This document shows positions 27,288 to 35,812 of a DNA stretch of 64,000 nt, one piece after another. The notes below the pieces were generated by a model, which worked only from the letters and a program-made list of their open reading frames with translations, was not told the DNA's origin and searched no databases. How positions within the stretch are numbered: position 1 is the stretch's first letter; every line of letters begins with the position of its first letter. A program made the translations under genes and the position numbers. Source of the DNA: Planctomycetota bacterium (lineage in GTDB: Bacteria > Planctomycetota > UBA1135 > GCA-002686595); contig CANKOY010000006.1 of NCBI GenBank assembly GCA_947484275.1, positions 1 through 64,000 on the forward strand, given 5' to 3'.

Positions 27288-27746
27288 TCAGGCCAGAGCT
27301 TGCTCGCGTCTCCAAATCAGGATCGCCAGCCAAACAAGGAAGCACTGGCGCTCCAGGGGAAATTCCCGCGGCAAGTCGACCTTCGCGGTCCGCGCCAGGA
27401 CGCTCTCGGGCCACAGGGAGCCGATCACCCGATTACCCTCGCGCAACACGAAGGAGCGCTTGAAGACTCCCTCGGCTTCCCAGCAGTAGTAGGCGTCGTC
27501 GAAGGCAACCTGAAAGGAACGAAAGAACGCGCTTGGTTTCGTCGCAGAAGCCAGGGTCCGGCCGCCGTGGAAAAGCGTGAACATGGGGTTGACGAATCCA
27601 CCGCGCCCGAGGAGCCACACCCGACCATCGATGGTCAGCGTCGAGTTTTCGCCCCACCAGGGCGTGTCGATCGTCGCCACCAAGCTCCCGGCCTCCCGCA
27701 CCTCATAGTCGTAGGACCACAGACTCTTGGGGATCGCGGTGAGCAT
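27288..27746 (-). CDS. Tubby/LURP1-like fold protein, unknown
   Basis: 152 residues from ATG 27746. A run of about twelve beta-strands (VATIDTPWW, LTIDGRVWLLGRG, TLFHGGRTLASATKPSAFFRSFQVAF, KRSFVLREGNRVIGSLWP) ends in a hydrophobic helix (CFLVWLAILIWRR). The pattern recalls the closed beta-barrel of tubby and LURP-one-related/scramblase-like proteins, which bind membrane lipids. This is fold-level recognition only. It follows the radical SAM gene at 27770 after 23 bp on the same strand. Confidence 0.55.
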   Translation of the reverse strand: MLTAIPKSLWSYDYEVREAGSLVATIDTPWWGENSTLTIDGRVWLLGRGGFVNPMFTLFHGGRTLASATKPSAFFRSFQVAFDDAYYCWEAEGVFKRSFVLREGNRVIGSLWPESVLARTAKVDLPREFPLERQCFLVWLAILIWRREQALA

Positions 27747-27769
27747 TCGGAGTCCGATGGATCCGTACG

Positions 27770-29167
27770 CTACCTCGCGTAAGCGCGTCGCGCGAAGAGC
27801 AGGGTCAAGAACGGCAGCATGTTGGTCTTGTTCGGGATCAACTTGAAGATCTTGAACATGCGCGCCGGGTTCCAATAGAAGCGGCGATAGGCCTGCTTGC
27901 GCAGCTTGAAGATCTCGCGCTCGGGCACCGTCGAGAGGTTGATGTCGGTCTCGTAGGGCTCGTAGGCGGACCAGTCGGTGGGGAGGGCGTAGCCTGCGTG
28001 CTCGACTTGCGTGAACAGCTCGGTGCCCTTGAATGGAATCACGCGGAAAAATGCCGCGGTGTGAAACGAACTCGACGCGGCCCAGTCGATCGTCTGGCGC
28101 ATTTCGTCCTCGGTTTCGGTCGGGAAACCAAGCATGAACGCGCCGTGGACCATGATGCCCTGCTTGGCGATGAAGTCGACGATGTGGCGCACCTTGTCGA
28201 TCTTCAGGTTCTTCTTCATCACCTTCTGGATGCGCGGGCTGGCGCTCTCGACCGCGACCATGCAGCGGTACATACCCGCTTGCTTCAAGAGCAGCACGAG
28301 TTCTTCGTCGAGGATGTCGCCGCGAAATCCGTTGGGGAAGGTCAGCGCGAGCTTGTAGTTGCGTTCGATCAAGCCGCGCGCGATTTTTTTCGCGCGCTCC
28401 GGCCTGAAGTTGAAGATGTCGTCCATGAAGACGAGCTCTTTGACGCCGTACTTCGTCACGAGCATGTCGATCTCCGCCAGCACGTGCTCGGCGCTGCGCT
28501 CGCGAAACGTCTTGCCATAGCTGTTGTGGCAGTACGTGCAGCGCCAGGGGCAAGCGCGCGAAGAGAACATCGTCGCGAATTCCTTGTGCGCGTAGATCAC
28601 GCCGCCGCGCGGCACGAGGTGGTACTTGGCGTGGTCGATCAGATCCCAGGCGGGAAAGGGCAGGGCGGACAGGTCCTGGGGAGGCGGGCGATCGGCATTG
28701 CGCACCTGGGCACCATCCGCGGAACGCCAATTGAGCCCCGTGCACTCGCTCCAATCGCTTCGGCCGTCGGCGACTCCGTCGAGCACGTCAGCGAACACAT
28801 GCTCGCCTTCGCCGCGCACGACGAAATCCACCGTGGGGTCGCGCATCACGTCCTCGTCTGCGACGCTCGGGTGCGGTCCGCCGCAAACGACGATCACATC
28901 GGGCATGCGGCGTTTGATCTCGCGCGCAACTTCGTGCATGCAGCCCGCCTCGTAGGTCATGGCCGAGAGGCCGACGACGTCGGGCTTCAGGCGCTCCAAC
29001 TCGTCGCAGCAGCGCGTTGGAGTCCAGTCCTCGACCTTCATGTCGAGGATGTGAACATCGGGGTGACGTTCACGGGCCAGGGCGGCGATCATCATGATCC
29101 CCAGCGGGTGGACGTGCGTGAACTGCGTGTACGGGTGGTAGGTCTGGACGAGGACGGTGCGAAGCAT
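27770..29167 (-). CDS. B12-binding-domain radical SAM protein
   Basis: 465 residues from ATG 29167. The N-terminal cobalamin-binding Rossmann domain spans about residues 1-140 (VGLSAMTYEAGCMHEVAREIKRRMP-like segment, CGGPHPS). The radical SAM core has the cluster motif RACPWRCTYCHNS (CxxxCxxC) near residue 205 and FMDDIFNF, followed by the HemN/Elp3-type barrel with LGFPTETEDEM. Class B radical SAM enzymes of this type often methylate or rearrange lipids, tetrapyrroles or natural products; the substrate is not identifiable. The gene is co-directional with the tubby-like gene. Confidence 0.88.
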   Translation of the reverse strand: MLRTVLVQTYHPYTQFTHVHPLGIMMIAALARERHPDVHILDMKVEDWTPTRCCDELERLKPDVVGLSAMTYEAGCMHEVAREIKRRMPDVIVVCGGPHPSVADEDVMRDPTVDFVVRGEGEHVFADVLDGVADGRSDWSECTGLNWRSADGAQVRNADRPPPQDLSALPFPAWDLIDHAKYHLVPRGGVIYAHKEFATMFSSRACPWRCTYCHNSYGKTFRERSAEHVLAEIDMLVTKYGVKELVFMDDIFNFRPERAKKIARGLIERNYKLALTFPNGFRGDILDEELVLLLKQAGMYRCMVAVESASPRIQKVMKKNLKIDKVRHIVDFIAKQGIMVHGAFMLGFPTETEDEMRQTIDWAASSSFHTAAFFRVIPFKGTELFTQVEHAGYALPTDWSAYEPYETDINLSTVPEREIFKLRKQAYRRFYWNPARMFKIFKLIPNKTNMLPFLTLLFARRAYAR

Positions 29168-29234
29168 GGGGGTGGTGATGCCGTCGAGTATACGCGGCTG
29201 GCCGCATCTGGCCCTGGCGCGTTAGGATCCTCCC

Positions 29235-30062
29235 ATGGCCACGACAAAAACCCCCAAGAAACCGGCCGCGATGGCCGTCACCAAAAAAGCCGCGCCGAAG
29301 AAGTCCGCCGCCACGAAGACCGCGGCAGGCATGACCCTCGCGGAGGTCATGAGCGCGCTCGAGAAGGCTGGCACGGCGCAGAATTGCAAGACCTACACGC
29401 GCCACGGAGCTCAGCAGCCGATGTTCGGCGTCAGCTTCGCCTTTCTGAGCACGCTGGTGAAGCGCATCGGCTCGGACCAGGACCTGGCCCTGGAGTTGTG
29501 GGCCACCAAGAATCACGACGCGCGGATCCTGGCGATGAAGATCGCCGATCCGGCGAAGATCCGCTCCGCGGACCTTGACCGCTGGGCCAAGGAGCAGCAG
29601 ATGCGGATGTGCGGCATGTACCTGGCGTCCCTGGCGGTGGAGAGTCCCCATGGGCTCGAGAAGGCGGACAAGTGGCTCGCAGCGTCGGACGAGAACACGC
29701 GCAATTCGGGCTGGCAACTGGTCGGCCAAGTGGCCAGCCGGGACGAGTCGACTCCTGACAGTTGGTTCACGAAGCGCCTGGCCGTCATCGAGAAGACGAT
29801 CCACTCGGCGCCCAACGCCGAACGCGAGGGGATGAACATGGCCCTGATCTCCATCGGCGGACGGAGCCCCGCGTTGCACAAGGCCGCGCTGGCCGCATCG
29901 AAGCGCATCGGGCCGGTGGAAGTCGACCACGGCGACACTTCGTGCAAGACACCCGAAGCCGGACCCTATTTGGCGAAGATGTGGGCGCACGCGGCGGCGA
30001 AGAAGTTCGCTTCGCCCGCTGCCCAGGAGCGCGCGCGCGAATCGATGCGCACGCGCTGCTAG
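29235..30062 (+). CDS. DNA alkylation repair (AlkD-like HEAT) protein
   Basis: 275 residues from ATG 29235. The first ~35 residues are a Lys/Ala/Pro-rich basic tail (KAAPKKSAATKTAA), like histone-type tails and useful for DNA binding. Then come ALK/HEAT-like helices of the AlkD family (FLSTLVKRIGSDQDLALELW, HDARILAMKIADP, WAKEQQMRMCGMYLASL). AlkD glycosylases excise bulky cationic alkylated bases by non-base-flipping capture. Catalytic Trp/Asp/Trp positions could not be fixed by eye. Divergent from one B12 radical SAM gene and upstream of another. Confidence 0.75.
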   Translation: MATTKTPKKPAAMAVTKKAAPKKSAATKTAAGMTLAEVMSALEKAGTAQNCKTYTRHGAQQPMFGVSFAFLSTLVKRIGSDQDLALELWATKNHDARILAMKIADPAKIRSADLDRWAKEQQMRMCGMYLASLAVESPHGLEKADKWLAASDENTRNSGWQLVGQVASRDESTPDSWFTKRLAVIEKTIHSAPNAEREGMNMALISIGGRSPALHKAALAASKRIGPVEVDHGDTSCKTPEAGPYLAKMWAHAAAKKFASPAAQERARESMRTRC

Positions 30063-30187
30063 AGATCCGGGTACCTGGTCTTCAGCGCGGCAGTTTCCCC
30101 CGGGGGCGCCAACCTCACGTGCGCGATAGGGTATAGGATGTCAGTGTCCCTCCACGGCCCCGCGCGACCCCTCCCCAGAGCATCACC

Positions 30188-31684
30188 TTGGCCCGCATCG
30201 CTTTCGTCCTAACCACGTGCCACGAGTTCGAGGGCGTCAAGGTCCTGTCGGCGACGTTGCGTCAGCACGGGCACACCACCGACGCATTCATCACCTCGGA
30301 GGAGCGCGACTACTATCAATCGGTGCTCGACTTCGCTCCCGACGTGATCGGGATCTACGCCACCAGCGGCCAGGAGAAATGGCCCTATCCGTACATCAGG
30401 CGCTGGAAGAAAGAGCTGCCGCACTTGAAGGTCGTCATGGGCGGGCCGCACCCCAGCCACGATCTCGAGCCCCTCGACGAAGTTGGCATCGTGGACGCGA
30501 CGATCAAGGCCGAGGCGGAGTACGCGCTGCTCGATCTGGTCAACGCCTGGGAGACCAACAACTCGATCGAGTTCATCCCCAACATCGGCTTTCGCGATTC
30601 CAACGGCGCCCACGTCCAGAATCCGATTCGGCCCGTGGTGGGCGATCTTGATTCGCTGCCCTTTCCCGACGTCGATCCCTTCTACAAGTACCCGTTCCTG
30701 CGCCAAAAGCGCGTGATGCAGGTGCACGCCAGCCGCGGCTGTCAGAACTCGTGCACGTACTGCTCGGTCGGCTTGATGAAGAAAGACTGGATCTCCGGGA
30801 AGAAGGGCGAGAAGTTCAACCGCGTCAAGTCCGTGGACTACCTGTGCGAGGAGATGAACGACATCCTCGCGCGTTATCCGGGCTTCCGCATGGTCAATTT
30901 CGGTGACGCGGCGCTCAACATGGAGAGCGGCTGGGTCGCCGAGTTCGCCGACAAGTGGCCCGTGCGCGTAGGCCTGCCGTTTGCGTGCAACGTCAACATC
31001 AATCACCTCGATGAGGACGACATCAAGAACCTGAAGCGCGCCGGCTGTGTGTCGGTGCAATTCGGTCTGGAATCAGGCTCCGAGCACGTGCGCCTGAAGG
31101 TCTACAAGAAGGGCTACACGGACGAAATCGTGTACAAGATTCCGCCGCTTTTGCGCAAGCACAAGCTGACCTACCGCACGAACAACATCATGGGCGGCCC
31201 GGCGGAAACGCTCGATGACATGTTCGAGACCGTGCGCATGAACAAGCGCATCAAGCCCAACGGCTGCACGGTGCTGATCTACCGCGCTTTCAAGTCCACG
31301 GTGCTCGGCAAGGAGGACTATGAACTCGGCCGCGTGGACCTCGAGCGCGACATCGGCCCGTCGATCCAGCACGACAGCCACATGAAGCGCGACGACCGCC
31401 GCGAGGTGGTCAATTTGCAAAAGCTGTTCAACATCGCGGTCTACGTTCCCGGCGGCATTCCGCTGGTCAAGCGTTTGATCAAGCTGCCGAACAACCGTGT
31501 GTTCCAGGCCAGCCAGTTGTCGTTCCTGTGGTACCAGCACGCCGTGATCTCCGGCTACGGAATGCTCGACGACTTCCTTTTGGGCCTGAAGAACGCCGCG
31601 CAGGTCCTGCAGCCGACGCGCGAGCGCCAGAAGCGCGAGACGTTTCTCGATCACATGGACATCGGCTCGGACGCAGCGCTGTAG
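30188..31684 (+). CDS. B12-binding-domain radical SAM protein, second copy
   Basis: 498 residues from TTG 30188; no better start is in frame before the conserved strand IAFVLTTCHEFEG. The N-terminal cobalamin-binding-type domain includes APDVIGIYATSGQ and VVMGGPHPSHD. The radical SAM core has SRGCQNSCTYCSVG (CxxxCxxC) and MVNFGDAALN, then GLESGSEHVRLKVYKKGY. It is only distantly alike to the enzyme at 27770. The substrate is unknown. Its stop codon lies inside the left arm of the terminator shared with the converging selenoprotein gene. Confidence 0.88.
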   Translation: MARIAFVLTTCHEFEGVKVLSATLRQHGHTTDAFITSEERDYYQSVLDFAPDVIGIYATSGQEKWPYPYIRRWKKELPHLKVVMGGPHPSHDLEPLDEVGIVDATIKAEAEYALLDLVNAWETNNSIEFIPNIGFRDSNGAHVQNPIRPVVGDLDSLPFPDVDPFYKYPFLRQKRVMQVHASRGCQNSCTYCSVGLMKKDWISGKKGEKFNRVKSVDYLCEEMNDILARYPGFRMVNFGDAALNMESGWVAEFADKWPVRVGLPFACNVNINHLDEDDIKNLKRAGCVSVQFGLESGSEHVRLKVYKKGYTDEIVYKIPPLLRKHKLTYRTNNIMGGPAETLDDMFETVRMNKRIKPNGCTVLIYRAFKSTVLGKEDYELGRVDLERDIGPSIQHDSHMKRDDRREVVNLQKLFNIAVYVPGGIPLVKRLIKLPNNRVFQASQLSFLWYQHAVISGYGMLDDFLLGLKNAAQVLQPTRERQKRETFLDHMDIGSDAAL

Positions 31685-31730
31685 CTGACGAACCTAGTAC
31701 AGGTCCGTCAGCTAGCGTTTCGTCAGCTAC
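31681..31730. terminator. Inverted repeat spanning both stop codons of convergent genes
   Basis: Perfect 12-bp arms GTAGCTGACGAA (31681-31692) and TTCGTCAGCTAC (31719-31730) contain the TAG stops of both converging genes. The loop holds an extra copy of the right arm (CGTCAGCTA, 31706-31714), so an alternative shorter hairpin is possible. Likely a bidirectional terminator; there is no long T-run. Confidence 0.55.
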
Positions 31731-32857
31731 TTGGTCTTCGCCTCGGCTACGAGCGCGTCGACTTCCGCGTCGATGGCTTCGTCGCCCGGGCTGCCGAGCC
31801 AGAACTTGCGGATGATGCCCTTGGCGTCGACGAGGTAGAGCGTTGGATAGCCCTGCACGTTCCACTTCGTTGGGATCGCGGCCTTGCTCGGCGGCCCGAG
31901 GATCGCGTGGCGCCAATTTAGGCCGTCTTCCTTGAAGCGCTTGTTCAGGGCTTCGACATTTTCCGAGTCCGTGTTCATGCCGAGCAGGGCGAAGGGTTCA
32001 TTGGCCAGGCGCTTCACGAGCGCCTTTTCGTGTGGAAGCATTTCCACACAACCGCCTCACCAATAGCCCCAGAAGTCGATCAGCACGACTTTGCCCTTGT
32101 AGTCGGAGAGCTTGAACTTCGCGCCGTTCTCGTCTGAGGCTTCGAAATCGGGGCAGGGCATGCCGACCTGCAGTTTCTCCAGCTGAAAAATTGTGCCTTC
32201 GGCGCGCTCGACGTACTCCTTCGCTTCCTTGTCGTCGGCAAAGTCCTTGCCGAGGCGTCGCAGGAACGCGAGACCCTCCGCGCGCTTGCCCTCGCTCTTC
32301 TGCTCGGCGAGGAAGGTCCCCAATCCGAACATAGCCGCGGCCTGCACGGACTTGAGCGGTGACTTCTCAATCAGCGTGCGCAGCGCCTTTTCGGTCTTCT
32401 CGTCGCCGAGGCCCATTTGCCCCAGATCGCCGACCATCGACGAGAGCTCTTTCCAAACCGGTGAGGCAATGTGCTTCTCGATCAGGTGGTCGAGGGCCTT
32501 GCGCGTCATTTCCTGGTTGCCGGCTTGGGGCCCGTAGCGCAGCACAAAGCTCCAACCCTCGGCGGCGGTCTCGGTCCCTGGCACCGACTCGGCCACCTCG
32601 CGCGCATCACGGACGGCCTGTTTGACGAGTTGCTTGAACTCCTCGTAGAGCGCATTGCGCTCCTCTTCGTCCTCGACCTCGCGGAAGCCCTTGCGCAACT
32701 CCGCCTGCCGAGTTTCGAAATCCTGCTTCACTTGAATGAGCTTCTGTGCCGGCTCCACCGGTGCCGGCTCCTGGGCGCCGACCCAGGCGGGCGCGGCACA
32801 CAGTGCCAGCGCGGCCAGCGCGATTCCGAGGCTCTGCGGCCATCGTTTGAATTCCAT
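31727..32857 (-). CDS. Secreted TlpA/thioredoxin-like selenoprotein (UxxC)
   Basis: One frame of 377 codons from ATG 32857, crossing a single in-frame TGA at 32059-32057 (codon 267), to TAG at 31729-31727. A signal peptide (LGIALAALALCAAPAWVGA) precedes a long helical, TPR-like region (about residues 25-225). A redoxin domain follows: VGMPCPDFEASDENG, GKVVLIDFWGYW, then U267-GGC270, then PHEKALVKRL, FALLGMNTD, and WNVQGYPTLYLVD with the cis-Pro (YPT). The UGA sits precisely where thioredoxins have the nucleophilic Cys of W-C-x-x-C, and the rest of the fold is intact on both sides. Selenocysteine is therefore much more likely than a mutation. Periplasmic thiol/disulfide or peroxide chemistry is expected. 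Naive annotation would split it into two ORFs. Confidence 0.85.
32028..32059 (-). promoter_or_regulatory. Candidate SECIS hairpin after UGA codon 267
   Basis: Directly after the UGA (32059-32057), GUGUGGAA (32049-32042) pairs perfectly with UUCCACAC (32037-32030) around an AUGC loop. U-A and U-G pairs extend the stem to 10 bp. The loop begins 15 nt after the UGA, slightly closer than the usual bacterial range, and its G is third rather than first or second, so the fit to the consensus is partial. Confidence 0.5.
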
Positions 32858-33031
32858 GGTGCTTCCTTATGGTCAGCGACTGATCGGCAGCGCATGGCGA
32901 GTGCGCGCGGGGCGAAAGGACCCCGCCGCGACCACCGCTGCTCCCTGTGCCGGCATGCTAGGGATCGGTTGGCACACGTGGGCCAGAAGGTGGAGGTTGA
33001 CCGCTTCTGACATTCAGGTAACGCTCGCTGC

Positions 33032-35017
33032 GTGTCGCGACGCGCCCTGACCCTGGCCCTGGTGGCCGCCTTCCTGATCCCAACGCTGCTTTTGGCGTGG
33101 ATCGGACTGGGATCCCTGCGGCAGGAAGCGGAGCGGACCAGCGCGCGCTACAGCGGGCAGGCCGAAGCGCTCGGGCAGACGGTGCGCCTCGAGTTGGAGC
33201 GCCTGCTTAGTGAACTGCGCGCGGGACGCGGCCCGATCGAGCCCTTGGTTCTGCGCTACGGATCCGATGGAACCTGGCTGGGAGAGACGCTCGAGTCGAA
33301 GCGCGCGGACGCACCGGCGGATCCCGCCCTGGCAGCCGAGCTGGCAGGCGAGATCGATCGCCTGCAGGCCAAGGGCGACTTGAAGGGCGCAGTCGAGCGC
33401 ACGCGAGAAATTGCTGCCAAAAGCGACAGCGCGAGTTTGAGCGCCTGGGCCCTCGAGGCCTGCGCGGCGCTCCTGGATCAATTAAACCTGCGCACTGATG
33501 CGCGCGCCGCCCGCGAGGAATTGATCGCGCGCTTTGGAGCGGAGCGCGACAGCCGCGGGCTCTTGCGCAGCCTCGTTGCGCGCCGGTCGCTGTTGGCCAG
33601 CGAAGTTGAGCCAACGGATGCGTTGCTCGCGCTGTGCGGCGACGCGGCGGCCGATTACAGCGCCCTCAGTGAAACGGCGAGCGCGGAATTCTTGCGCCAA
33701 CTGCGCGCGGACCTCGGCGAGCGCATCGGGTCGTCGGACGAAGTCCAGCTCGCAGAACTGGAGCGCATCGATCGCCTCGACGCAGCGCGCGCGCGCCTGC
33801 GCATTTGGCTGGCGAGTTCCCGCGAGGGTCCCGCGGACTGGGTCGCGCGCGGGGCGCCGGGTTCAGCCGCGATTTTCGTTGCCACCGCGCCGCTGATTCC
33901 CTCGGCCAATCCGAGCTCGATGGAAGCACCGATCGAGAGCACGCTCGCCGGGGACGGAGTGTTCCTTGCGGCGATCGAACGTCAAGGCGACGAATGGCGC
34001 GGCGGCGCGATGGAGCTTGACCGCGCCTTCGTGCGCGCCCTTTCCGTCTCGGCCCAGGATGCTGCCGTGCGCAGTCTAGGGTTCGTCGCGACCATCGAGA
34101 GCCGCGCAGGAAGCGCAGCAGCGACGGTTGCGCGGCTGGACCTCGGCCCGCCACTGGGCGACTTTGCAATCGCCGTGCGCGGCGGCGACCTCGAGGCGTT
34201 TGCCGCGGGGGAGCGCAAGCGCTTCGCACTGCTCGGCGGCCTGATCGCCTTGGCGATTCTCACTGCGGTAATCGGTGCTTGGCTGACCCTGCGCGCCGTG
34301 TCGCGCGAAGTCGAGGCTGCCCGGGGACGCGAGGCCTTTGTAGCGGCGGTGACGCACGAATTGAAGACTCCGCTCGCTGCGATCCGACTGTTCGCCGAGA
34401 TGCTCGAACGCGGTGACGTCGAATCCCCCAAGGTGATCGAATTCGGAACGCGCACTGTACGCGAAGCGGATCGATTGGCCCGTTTGGTGGACTCCGTGCT
34501 CGACCTGGCGCGCATTGAGCACTCGGGCACTGTCCTCGCCGGTCAGCCCGTGGAATTGCGCAAGGTCGCGGTCGCCGCGATTGCGATCGTAGGAAACTAC
34601 GGGCGCGAATCGGGTTTCGAAATCGAGCTTGCGGTCGGCGGCGAGGGCCTGGCGATTCGCGGCGACGTCGACGCCCTGACGCGCGCGGTGGTCAACCTGC
34701 TCGAAAACGCAATCAAGTACAGCGAGCGCGGCCAGCCCATTGAAGTCACGCTCGCGCAACGCGAGGACGGCGACGTGGAAATCGCCGTGCTCGACCGCGG
34801 CCGGGGCGTTCCCGAGGCCGACCGCCAGCGAATTTTCGAAGCCTTCCAGCGCCTGGGCAGTGAAATGACGCGCGATCGGCCGGGCGTGGGGTTGGGACTT
34901 GCCTTGGTGAAAAAAATCGCCGCGGCCCACGGCGGTCGCGCCCTGTGCGAAGGCCGCGCTGGCGGCGGCAGTCGCTTCGTGTTGATCTTGCCCATGGCAG
35001 CCAAGGTCCAGCCATGA
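33032..35017 (+). CDS. Membrane sensor histidine kinase (PhoR/OmpR-partner type)
   Basis: 661 residues from GTG 33032. The first transmembrane helix is at about 5-27 (LTLALVAAFLIPTLLLAWIG); a ~360-residue, Arg/Ala-rich periplasmic sensor region of no known family follows; the second helix is near 403-425 (ALLGGLIALAILTAVIGAWL). HisKA has His442 in VTHELKTPLAAI. HATPase_c has the N box NLLENAIKYS, G1 DRGRGVPE and G2 GVGLGLALVKK, all intact. The stop overlaps the response-regulator start (ATGA). The stimulus cannot be inferred. Confidence 0.93.
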   Translation: MSRRALTLALVAAFLIPTLLLAWIGLGSLRQEAERTSARYSGQAEALGQTVRLELERLLSELRAGRGPIEPLVLRYGSDGTWLGETLESKRADAPADPALAAELAGEIDRLQAKGDLKGAVERTREIAAKSDSASLSAWALEACAALLDQLNLRTDARAAREELIARFGAERDSRGLLRSLVARRSLLASEVEPTDALLALCGDAAADYSALSETASAEFLRQLRADLGERIGSSDEVQLAELERIDRLDAARARLRIWLASSREGPADWVARGAPGSAAIFVATAPLIPSANPSSMEAPIESTLAGDGVFLAAIERQGDEWRGGAMELDRAFVRALSVSAQDAAVRSLGFVATIESRAGSAAATVARLDLGPPLGDFAIAVRGGDLEAFAAGERKRFALLGGLIALAILTAVIGAWLTLRAVSREVEAARGREAFVAAVTHELKTPLAAIRLFAEMLERGDVESPKVIEFGTRTVREADRLARLVDSVLDLARIEHSGTVLAGQPVELRKVAVAAIAIVGNYGRESGFEIELAVGGEGLAIRGDVDALTRAVVNLLENAIKYSERGQPIEVTLAQREDGDVEIAVLDRGRGVPEADRQRIFEAFQRLGSEMTRDRPGVGLGLALVKKIAAAHGGRALCEGRAGGGSRFVLILPMAAKVQP

Positions 35018-35697
35018 CGCGCAAGCAGACCATTCTCGTCGTCGAGGACGAAGCCTCGATGCTCGCGGGGCTCGAGTACGCTCTGGCGAAGGAAGGCTAC
35101 GCGGTGCAAAGCGCGGTCGATGGCGACAGCGCCCTGGCCATGGTTGCGAAGGCCCAGCTCGACTTGATCCTGCTCGACGTGATGCTGCCCAAGCGCTCGG
35201 GCTTCGAAGTTCTGAAGCGCCTGCGCGATGAGCGCCGTGGCGTTCCGGTGATCCTGCTGACGGCGAAGGGCCAGGAGATCGACAAGGTCCACGGCTTCGA
35301 TCTGGGCGCGGACGATTACGTCACCAAACCCTTCGGCCTCGCGGAATTGCTCGCGCGCATTCGTGCGCGGCTGCGCGGACGCGAGAGCGACGTGCCCGAT
35401 GCATTCGACCTCGGGACAGCGCACGTCGACCTGAAGGCCATGCGCGTGGCGCGCGGGCGCGAGGCGCACGAGCTGTCCTTGCGCGAAGTCGACATGCTCA
35501 AGTTGTTGTGGCGCGAGCGCGGGCGCCCGGTGTCGCGCGAGAAATTCCTGGCGGAAGTTTGGGGCCACGAGCGCTTCCCCACTACGCGCACGGTCGACCA
35601 GCACATGGTCAAGCTGCGCCAGAAGATCGAGCTCGATCCGGCCGCGCCAGTGCACTTGCTGACGGCCTTTGGGGTCGGCTATCGGCTCGAGATCTGA
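35014..35697 (+). CDS. OmpR/PhoB-family response regulator
   Basis: 227 residues from ATG 35014, overlapping the kinase stop by ATGA. The receiver domain has the acidic pair VVEDE, phospho-acceptor Asp55 in LILLDVMLP, Thr in ILLTAKG and Lys in YVTKPF. The C-terminal winged helix is of the OmpR type (LSLREVDMLKLLWRERGRPV, TRTVDQHMVKLRQKI). Such regulators bind pairs of direct repeats. The adjoining upstream region of the next gene carries helically phased TGACAA repeats, a plausible target. Confidence 0.95.
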   Translation: MTRKQTILVVEDEASMLAGLEYALAKEGYAVQSAVDGDSALAMVAKAQLDLILLDVMLPKRSGFEVLKRLRDERRGVPVILLTAKGQEIDKVHGFDLGADDYVTKPFGLAELLARIRARLRGRESDVPDAFDLGTAHVDLKAMRVARGREAHELSLREVDMLKLLWRERGRPVSREKFLAEVWGHERFPTTRTVDQHMVKLRQKIELDPAAPVHLLTAFGVGYRLEI

Positions 35698-35713
35698 GCG
35701 CCGCGGTCGGGTT

Positions 35714-35751
35714 TGACAACCTTTGACAAGTCCGGCGCGCGGGCGTGACAA
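35714..35751 (+). promoter_or_regulatory. Three phased TGACAA repeats upstream of the HEAT-repeat gene
   Basis: TGACAA occurs at 35714-35719, 35724-35729 and 35746-35751: spacings of 10 and 22 bp, all on one face of the helix. Read on the other strand, the first two form a TTGTCA direct repeat like a Pho-box half-site pair. An OmpR/PhoB-type regulator gene ends 17 bp upstream. The TTGACA strings could also act as -35 elements, but no good -10 follows. Confidence 0.45.
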
Positions 35752-35812
35752 GTTCTGTCTGCGGGGAGCGTCCCATGGCAGTCCCGTGGCACGAACCCAA
35801 GCAAGGATAGTC

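Noticed and set aside
28000-29570. Long plus-strand open frame opposite the first B12 radical SAM gene
   Set aside because: It is His/Asp/Val-rich antisense text without motifs, and runs into the start of the real AlkD-like gene in another frame.
32048-32059. Two separate genes: a truncated redoxin and a downstream GTG-started thioredoxin C-half
   Set aside because: The halves are in the same frame, separated only by the UGA and three codons, and neither half is a functional fold alone.
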